DNA of 64,000 nt from JBMYRH01 sp049602155 (GTDB lineage Bacteria > Myxococcota_A > UBA9042 > PHBI01 > JBMYRH01): the NCBI GenBank assembly GCA_049602155.1, contig JBMYRH010000011.1, positions 124,001-188,000 on the forward strand. Direction: 5' to 3'. The notes beneath the pieces are model-generated. The model was given only the letters and a program-made list of their open reading frames with translations, was not told where the DNA came from and searched no databases. Both the position numbers and the translations under genes were made by a program. Positions 58,557 to 64,000 of the stretch are shown one piece after another (position 1 is the stretch's first letter; each line of letters begins with the position of its first letter).

Positions 58557-61500
58557 CGTCGTACTCCCGAACGATCTTGCCGAGGGAACGATACTCGCGG
58601 TTGCCCCCCTCTGTCAGGTGCCCCATCCCTACCGCCGTCCCCTCGATGGTCGCGAGGATCGCGGCCGTCAACACGGCGTTCTTCACGTGCCCGCCTGAAA
58701 ACTCGAAGCGATGCGCTAGCTCGTCGATATCGACATCGTCCGACAGCGGCATCTCCGGGGGCATCAATGAGCGCCAGATCCCGCTTCGCTCCTCAGCGGC
58801 GGGAAGCGGGAAGTGGATCTGATACCTCAGGCGCCGCTTGAAGGCGGGGTCGATCAAGCTCTCGTGGTTCGTGGTCAAGACGACGATCCCTGTGTAGGCC
58901 TCGATCCGCTGCAAGAGGTAGTTCACCTCAAGGTTCGCGTATCGGTCCGTCGACGACTGGACCTCGGTCCGAGCCCCAAAGAGGCTGTCTGCCTCATCGA
59001 AGAGCAGGAGCACCTCCCCGCGCTGCGCCTCGTCAAACACCTTGCCCAGAGCCTTCTCCGTCTCGCCGATATATTTATTCACCACCCGCGAGAGGTCGAC
59101 CTGGAAGACCTCCAACCCGAGCTCCCCCGCGACGATCCCTGCGGCCATCGTCTTTCCGGTCCCTGGCGGGCCGTAAAGGAGGGCCGTCACCCCGTTCCCA
59201 GTCGCCCCCGTCCCCGCAAACCCCCATGCGTTGAGGACCTTATCCCGATGCTGGTGTGCCGTGACGACCTCTTGGAGCTGCGCCTTGCTCTCGACAGCCA
59301 GCTGAAGGTCGGACCACGACCCCCCTGGGGTAATCGCGTGTGCAAAGTCACCGATGTTCGAGCTGATCTGCTCGCGCAGCGCGCCACGCAGCCGCTCGAC
59401 GGAGAGCTTCGGGCGCGCACGGCCCCCTGGTCGACCGGAGCCCGATGCCTTAACGAGCGCCTCGCCGACGACCCTGTCGACGGCCCCTGGGATCCGCGCG
59501 GGGGGCACCGCGATGCTACGTAAAAGGCCTTGAAGGGCGCCTGGCTCACTCAGCAAAACGTCTGACGGCACGCTACGGACCAAGGCCTTGGTCCGATCGC
59601 TCAGCGCCGCCCCAGTCACCTTGACTTCATCCACTGACACGCGGCCATACAGCGCACTCGGTGACCGCTCGGTCGCGACGAAAAGTGGCCGGCCGATGAG
59701 GGTCGCCAACTCGATGAGGGCGTCGCGGGCCGCGGACACCGCGAGCCCCTGTGCGTCAATCATGTAGAGGCACTCTTGCCCCGCGAGCACCGCGTGCCGC
59801 GCCGCCAAGTAGAGGGCCTGGACGCCGCCCCCCTTGGCGGCCTTGAGGGCCTCTGCGTCCATGCGCACCGCGAAGACGTCACGCGCGAGGGAGCGCTGAA
59901 GCAACCCCGGGCGGTCGAGACCATCAGGGCCGACCAAGGCGATAAGCGTCCCGCGCTCGCTGCCCCTCTGCGCGGCGCCTGTGAGCGCCGCCTGCACCTC
60001 AGCCGGTGGACTCAGCCAGGCCGAGGTCCGGGCCGGTCGACAGCGAAACGCCCCCAGCGCATTCGGCCAGGTCGCGGCGCCCCCCAACAGGGCTGCTAAG
60101 ACCTCGGCAGGCAGCTCGAGCCGGGCCTCCATAGTGTCGCCGTCCGCACCCTCACCACGCGCCGTCACGAGGTGGAGGCGGCGCAGGCGACTCTGCGCGC
60201 CGAGCAGCTGGCGCACTGCTGGGCCAAAGAGCACCTCTAGGCTTCGAAACGTCGGCGCTCTGTCGCCGTAATCCAAGGTCACATGCGCCATCGCGCGAGA
60301 CCAGGCGAGGTCCGACTGATTGGCCAAGAGCACGCCGAGAAGCTGAACTTCTTCAGAGGTGAGCCGGAGCCGCCGAGAGACCCGGGCCAAGGCGACGGTA
60401 TCTGTGCTCAGCGCGAGGCGCGCGGTGAAGGCTGCGCTGTCGGCGGCGAGTCGTTGCTTTAAGCTCACTTGCGAGGTCTCCGCCCAGAGCGGATCGGCCG
60501 AGAGCGCTTCGCTGGCCCTCATCGCGCGCACACCGCGCTTGACCTCGACGGCGTGGCCCTCGAGCGCGATCTGCGCCCGCACGCGGAGGACTCGCATCAG
60601 CTGAGCGAGCATGGCCGCGTCAGACTCAAAGCCCCCGACCCCCAACCGCAGCGGACCCAAGGTCGGCGCGAAGCGCGCGAGGTCACTCAGCTTTCCGGTA
60701 AGCGCGAGAGTCGATGCCCGCGGTCGCTCGGCGAGGGGCTTAGGGGCGGTGGTCGGGACGCGATAGACCACGTCAGCAAACGACAGCGCCGCGACCAATT
60801 GCTCAGCGGACAGCGGGCCTCCGCGGTGATGAGCGAGCCCCCCGGCGACATAGAGCGCGGTCGCTAATCGACGCAGCAGCTCCAAGAGATCTCCCTGAAC
60901 CGATCCACGTCGAGCCAACGGGATGCCCCAAAGCTTCATGATCAGATAGTTCGTCAGGGCGAGGTGGACCGATGGCGCCACCCCGTCGAGCGCCGTCAAA
61001 GCCGCCTCTGCATTCGGCAAGTGCCCCGCCTCGATGACGTTCAAGACCCCCTCTTCGCCCCACGTATGGTGGGTGAAGAAGCGGCGGGCGAAGCTCACCT
61101 TGGCGCTCAAGGCCTCGCGCTGAGCCTCGGCGTCGAGGGCGCCGTTCACGAGGTGCTCGATGACCACTGCGCCCATGGCCTCGGTCAATGGAGGCCCCCC
61201 AAGCGCGGGCTGCACCGAGGATTCCCCCCAGCGGTGCACATACGCCACGAGGTGCGCGAGAGGCTTCAGAGGCCCCTCGTGACCCGCCGCGAGCGACTCC
61301 AGCGCAGCGGCTCGAAACGCGGCGTAGTCCTGATAAGGCACGCTCAACTGCTCTGTAAGCGCCACCTCTTGTAGTGGCACCCCTGGTCGAAAGACGACGC
61401 GGGCGCCCTGGAAGCCTTCGGGCATCGGCTTGATGGACGCAGGCGTCGACGCACTGGCGAGCAGGTTCGCGACCTCGGGGCACAGGAGGTCCCAGAACGC

Positions 61501-61905
61501 CATGGGGCCGTCGGGGGCCTCAAAGCCCGCGATAGGGAAATTGCGGCAGATCCCCGGGAGCGCCTCTTCACCCACTGTCGCGTGAACGCGGCACCGTGTG
61601 TCCTCGTCTAAGAACGTACAATTGCCGTCAGCTCCTTTGCGCACTGAAGCAAAGTGGCCATCGAAGCGGCGCACACGAGAGTTCGAAGGCAAAAAGTTCG
61701 CGAAGGGGGTCGCCTCCTTCACCGCCAGGGCCTTGGAGAGCTCCCCGGCTAAAGGAGTCCCGGTCGCCGCGAGCCTCAGGCGATGAAAGTCCTCCTCTCG
61801 CAACCCCACCTTCCAAGGTCCGCAGCAGCACCCCTTCTCATTGCACCGATAGTCCCAAAGGAAATCCGGAGCCAATAAAGCCGAGACGTTCGGAGCGTCG
61901 CTCAC
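58549..61905 (-). CDS. FliB/YkgJ-type Cys-cluster domain fused to AAA+ ATPase
   Basis: The 1118-aa protein (GTG 61905) has an N-terminal domain with Cys pattern YRCNEKGCCCGPWKVGL, GNCTFLDEDTRCRVHATVGEEALPGICRNFPI and LLCPEVANLL, the layout of flagellin lysine-N-methylase (FliB)/YkgJ proteins that bind a cluster. A long helical middle and a degenerate ATPase-like part (to about 800) are followed by a full AAA+ module: Walker A GPPGTGKT (912-919), KYIGETEKAL, Walker B LLLFDEAD (about 967-974) and TTNHESLIDPAFKRRL. The C-terminal module is clearly related to that of 52382-54406. Methylation of a target by the complex is a testable inference. It overlaps neighbours on both sides. Confidence 0.85.
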   Translation of the reverse strand: MSDAPNVSALLAPDFLWDYRCNEKGCCCGPWKVGLREEDFHRLRLAATGTPLAGELSKALAVKEATPFANFLPSNSRVRRFDGHFASVRKGADGNCTFLDEDTRCRVHATVGEEALPGICRNFPIAGFEAPDGPMAFWDLLCPEVANLLASASTPASIKPMPEGFQGARVVFRPGVPLQEVALTEQLSVPYQDYAAFRAAALESLAAGHEGPLKPLAHLVAYVHRWGESSVQPALGGPPLTEAMGAVVIEHLVNGALDAEAQREALSAKVSFARRFFTHHTWGEEGVLNVIEAGHLPNAEAALTALDGVAPSVHLALTNYLIMKLWGIPLARRGSVQGDLLELLRRLATALYVAGGLAHHRGGPLSAEQLVAALSFADVVYRVPTTAPKPLAERPRASTLALTGKLSDLARFAPTLGPLRLGVGGFESDAAMLAQLMRVLRVRAQIALEGHAVEVKRGVRAMRASEALSADPLWAETSQVSLKQRLAADSAAFTARLALSTDTVALARVSRRLRLTSEEVQLLGVLLANQSDLAWSRAMAHVTLDYGDRAPTFRSLEVLFGPAVRQLLGAQSRLRRLHLVTARGEGADGDTMEARLELPAEVLAALLGGAATWPNALGAFRCRPARTSAWLSPPAEVQAALTGAAQRGSERGTLIALVGPDGLDRPGLLQRSLARDVFAVRMDAEALKAAKGGGVQALYLAARHAVLAGQECLYMIDAQGLAVSAARDALIELATLIGRPLFVATERSPSALYGRVSVDEVKVTGAALSDRTKALVRSVPSDVLLSEPGALQGLLRSIAVPPARIPGAVDRVVGEALVKASGSGRPGGRARPKLSVERLRGALREQISSNIGDFAHAITPGGSWSDLQLAVESKAQLQEVVTAHQHRDKVLNAWGFAGTGATGNGVTALLYGPPGTGKTMAAGIVAGELGLEVFQVDLSRVVNKYIGETEKALGKVFDEAQRGEVLLLFDEADSLFGARTEVQSSTDRYANLEVNYLLQRIEAYTGIVVLTTNHESLIDPAFKRRLRYQIHFPLPAAEERSGIWRSLMPPEMPLSDDVDIDELAHRFEFSGGHVKNAVLTAAILATIEGTAVGMGHLTEGGNREYRSLGKIVREYDDD

Positions 61906-62303
61906 CCAACCCCCAGGCGGGCGGCCTCATCCGGGAGCTGCTGCGCGAGCAACTCAAACGCGGCGTACTGATGGATGACGTTAAAGCTCGCGAGTGTGTT
62001 CGACAGCGTGTTGTCGCTCTGACGGTAGGCGCTACATGCGGCGGTCAGGGCGTTGAAAGCGGCCATATCCACCCGCCTGACTGCGAAGCTCGTGGCCATA
62101 TCCACCGACTGCCGTTCGTCGGTGTCCATGGCCCAGCGCGTCTGTCCGAGCGGAATGAGGCGCCCGATCAAGTCCTCCTTCAAGGCCTCGACCTTCGGGG
62201 TCAGCGCGCCCGCATCTAGGCGGTCTGCGAGCAACTCAGCGAGGGTGCTGAGGCCTTCGCAATAGACGGTGCCGATGGCTTCTCCGAGCTGACGAGGGGT
62301 CAT
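61902..62303 (-). CDS. Small helical protein, first gene of AAA+ operon
   Basis: From ATG 62303 (GGGAGGA site upstream) the protein is 133 aa, mostly helical (MTPRQLGEAIGTVYCEGLSTLAELLADRL ... NTLASFNVIHQYAAFELLAQQLPDEA), with no family recognised. The stop overlaps the GTG of the FliB-AAA gene (GTGA). An upstream in-frame ATG at 62453 would place the N-terminus inside the divergent promoter region. Likely an accessory or adaptor subunit. Confidence 0.65.
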   Translation of the reverse strand: MTPRQLGEAIGTVYCEGLSTLAELLADRLDAGALTPKVEALKEDLIGRLIPLGQTRWAMDTDERQSVDMATSFAVRRVDMAAFNALTAACSAYRQSDNTLSNTLASFNVIHQYAAFELLAQQLPDEAARLGVG

Positions 62304-62466
62304 GACCTGTTCCTCCCTGAGGTCACCGCGATCACGAGAGGGCGACCTCAAGGTGAGGGTAACGAAGTCAGCCGCGACGGGGAAGTCCGCCCCATTGAAC
62401 AACTTTCCAAAATGCGCGGTTTCACGGGATAGACGCCCGACAAAGAGCGACATATGGTGCCTAGCT

Positions 62467-63777
62467 ATGGGACGTCACACGCCATTTCATCCCCGCACCA
62501 GCGCCCTAGCCACGAGCCTCGCGTATAAAGAGTGGGCTGGCTTCGCCTCGGTCTGCGCCTACGATCGGCACAGTGAGCGGGAGTACTTCGCCATCCGATA
62601 CACTGCGGGGCTCCTCGACGTCTCGCCGCTCTACAAGTACGACGTCAAGGGGCCCGACGCTGCGGCCTTCTTGTCTCGCGTGTGGACGCGCAACATCGCC
62701 AAGCTGAAGGTCGGCCGAGCCACCTACTCAGCAATGTGCGACGAGGCTGGAAAGGCCCTCGACGACGGCGTGATCGTGCGGCTCGATGAGTCGCACTACC
62801 GCATGACGTGCTCCGAGCCCTGGCTCTTCTGGTTCATGACCCACTCTCGCGGCCTCGACGTGGTCATCACGGACACGAGCGAAGCCATCGCTGCGCTGGC
62901 TCTACAGGGCCCTTTGGCGCGGGACATCCTCGACCCCTTGGTCGACACCGATCTCAAGACGATGGGCTTTTTCCGCGCCCGTCACACGACCATGGCGGGT
63001 CACGACATCGTGATCACGCGCACCGGCTACACGGGCGACCTCGGCTACGAACTCTGGATGGCGAACGACGCTGCCCTCCCCGTCTGGGACGCGCTCATGG
63101 AAGGTGGCGCCCCGTTTGGCCTGGAGCCTATCGGTCTAGACGCCCTCGACGTCGTCCGCATCGAGGCCGGCTTTGTGCTCCAAGGCATCGACTACGTCTG
63201 CGCCGCCCGCTGCGCGCTCGAGTCTCGCAAATCCTCGCCCTATGAGGCGGGGCTCGGCTGGACTGTGAACCTCAACCGTGACCCCTTCATCGGCTCGAGG
63301 GCGCTGAAAAAAGAGAAGGCCGAAGGCTCCCCATGGCAGCTCGTCGGCCTTGAGCTCGACTGGCCCGCCATCGAGCAGATTCATGACAGCTACGGGGTGC
63401 CTCCGCACCTCGCGCCGGTCTCATGTCGCGCTGGGGTCCCGCTCTACACGAACCAAGGCGGCACTCAGGTAGGCCAGTCGACGAGCTCCACTTGGTCGCC
63501 AGTCCTCAAGCGCTATGTCGCCCTTGGGCAAGTCCGCACACCGTACGCCGCCGAGGGCACCCACCTCGAGATCGAGTACACCATCGAGTACGAGCGCCGC
63601 ACCATCCCCGCGACGGTCGTCCCGATGCCCTTCTTCGCGCCCGAGCGCACCCGCTCCACACCTGAGAAGGCGACCCCGACCCCGACTGGGGAGCAGGGCG
63701 GCGCGAACCCCAAGCCGACCTCCTCGGGTTCGACCGAGGAAAAGAGCGGCGGCCCCCATAATCCCGGAGGTGCCTGA
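62467..63777 (+). CDS. GcvT-like aminomethyltransferase family protein
   Basis: The 436-aa protein has the GcvT fold: FAIRYTAGLLDVSPLYKYDVKGPDAAAFL, YSAMCDEAGKALDDGVIVRL, ALQGPLARDIL, TRTGYTGDLGYELW and VRIEAGFVLQGIDYVCA, plus the C-terminal barrel (GLGWTVNLNRDPFIGSRAL). These bind tetrahydrofolate and transfer or remove one-carbon units. The C-terminal 35 residues are a Thr/Pro/Ser-rich tail. It is not the canonical glycine cleavage T-protein context: the next gene, overlapping its stop (TGATG), is an FAD-dependent oxidoreductase, a common partnership in demethylation pathways. ATG 62467 chosen; codons before it are non-coding leader. Confidence 0.88.
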   Translation: MGRHTPFHPRTSALATSLAYKEWAGFASVCAYDRHSEREYFAIRYTAGLLDVSPLYKYDVKGPDAAAFLSRVWTRNIAKLKVGRATYSAMCDEAGKALDDGVIVRLDESHYRMTCSEPWLFWFMTHSRGLDVVITDTSEAIAALALQGPLARDILDPLVDTDLKTMGFFRARHTTMAGHDIVITRTGYTGDLGYELWMANDAALPVWDALMEGGAPFGLEPIGLDALDVVRIEAGFVLQGIDYVCAARCALESRKSSPYEAGLGWTVNLNRDPFIGSRALKKEKAEGSPWQLVGLELDWPAIEQIHDSYGVPPHLAPVSCRAGVPLYTNQGGTQVGQSTSSTWSPVLKRYVALGQVRTPYAAEGTHLEIEYTIEYERRTIPATVVPMPFFAPERTRSTPEKATPTPTGEQGGANPKPTSSGSTEEKSGGPHNPGGA

Positions 63778-64000
63778 TGGCCACCACCTATGACGCCATC
63801 ATCGTCGGCGGCGGGCATAACGGCCTGACCTGCGCCGCCTACCTCGCCCGCGCCGGCCGCAAGGTCTTGGTGGTCGAGCGGCGACACCTCGTCGGCGGGG
63901 CTGCCGTCACTGAGGAGCTCTACCCGGGCTTCAAGTACACGGTCTGCTCCTACGTCGTGAGCCTGCTCCGCCCGCACATCATCCGCGACCTGAAGCTCGC
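63777..64000 (+). CDS. FAD-dependent (phytoene-desaturase-like) oxidoreductase, N-terminal fragment
   Basis: The first 74 residues, cut by the window end, show a dinucleotide-binding motif AIIVGGGHNGLTCAAYLARAG and VLVVERRHLVGGAAVTEE, typical of FAD-dependent NAD(P)/phytoene-dehydrogenase-like oxidoreductases. ATG 63777 has GGAGGTG upstream and overlaps the GcvT-like stop, so both are translationally coupled and likely act on the same metabolite. The substrate lies beyond what is visible. Confidence 0.85.
   Translation, partial: MATTYDAIIVGGGHNGLTCAAYLARAGRKVLVVERRHLVGGAAVTEELYPGFKYTVCSYVVSLLRPHIIRDLKL

Noticed and set aside
50377..62303. Complete extracellular contractile injection system
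   Set aside because: Only the AAA+ ATPase resembles that system here. No sheath, tube, baseplate, spike or DUF4157 gene was recognised in the window.
1..64000. tRNA or rRNA genes, insertion sequences, integrase or phage genes
   Set aside because: None was recognised by eye; a tRNA or ncRNA scan was not possible, so short RNA genes could still be missed.

Overview
The window is GC-rich, densely coded DNA from a Gram-negative, diderm bacterium. It most resembles Myxococcota, perhaps Bradymonadia or a related uncultured lineage. The evidence is indirect: at least ten secreted lipoproteins with long Asp/Thr/Glu/Pro linkers after the lipobox Cys, very Cys-rich surface proteins whose tails end in a hydrophobic stretch plus Arg cluster (MYXO-CTERM-like), Ser/Thr kinases with zinc-ribbon N-termini and a PEGA domain, and eukaryote-like extracellular modules (Notch LNR, LDL-receptor class A, somatomedin B). 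No rRNA, tRNA, IS element or CRISPR array was recognised.

Layout. 0-13 kb: an NADP-binding saccharopine-dehydrogenase-like protein, a deacetylase-like protein, Hsp20, a di-haem cytochrome c/rhodanese lipoprotein, a lipoprotein that looks like a circularly permuted esterase, a VTT membrane protein, a 994-aa LNR/LDLa lipoprotein, a mono-haem protein broken by an assembly gap, a DksA/TraR zinc finger and a GspG-tailed lipoprotein. 13-20.7 kb (minus strand): a compact run of cysteine desulfurase, DUF1244 protein, zinc finger, guanine deaminase, XdhC, XdhA and XdhB, reading as guanine to xanthine to urate catabolism with its cofactor-sulfuration supply. 20.8-26.5 kb (minus): an exported redox cluster (lipoprotein, Cys redoxin, TlpA, outer-membrane barrel, and a redoxin interrupted by an in-frame UGA). 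26.7-31.1 kb (plus): small genes, an FGE-like protein, an alpha/beta hydrolase, then an HMA-thioredoxin lipoprotein translationally coupled to a barrel-like protein with two in-frame UGA codons.

31.3-42.7 kb: secreted proteins (NHL propeller, a dikinase-like lipoprotein, an unknown lipoprotein, two Cys-rich surface proteins) around a PEGA kinase. 42.8-50 kb: a cNMP-EAL protein, an Fe-S maturation set (Grx4/IscA-like/rhodanese fusion, BolA, SufT), a YkgJ protein, a GST and a second kinase. 49.9-62.3 kb (minus): an eight-gene, mostly overlapping operon with two AAA+ ATPases (one fused to a FliB/YkgJ-type Cys-cluster domain), three helical-repeat proteins and a 958-aa protein with a membrane-active-looking core. 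62.5-64 kb: a GcvT-like aminomethyltransferase and the start of an FAD-dependent oxidoreductase.

The main result is two strong selenoprotein candidates missed by ordinary gene calling. One has a UxxC motif at 21351-21353. The other has a UxxU motif at 30180-30191. Both have a hairpin meeting the bacterial SECIS geometry just downstream, and both sit beside thioredoxin-fold genes, which points to a selenium-using extracytoplasmic redox system. The second candidate for novelty is the AAA+/FliB/TPR operon at 50-62 kb.
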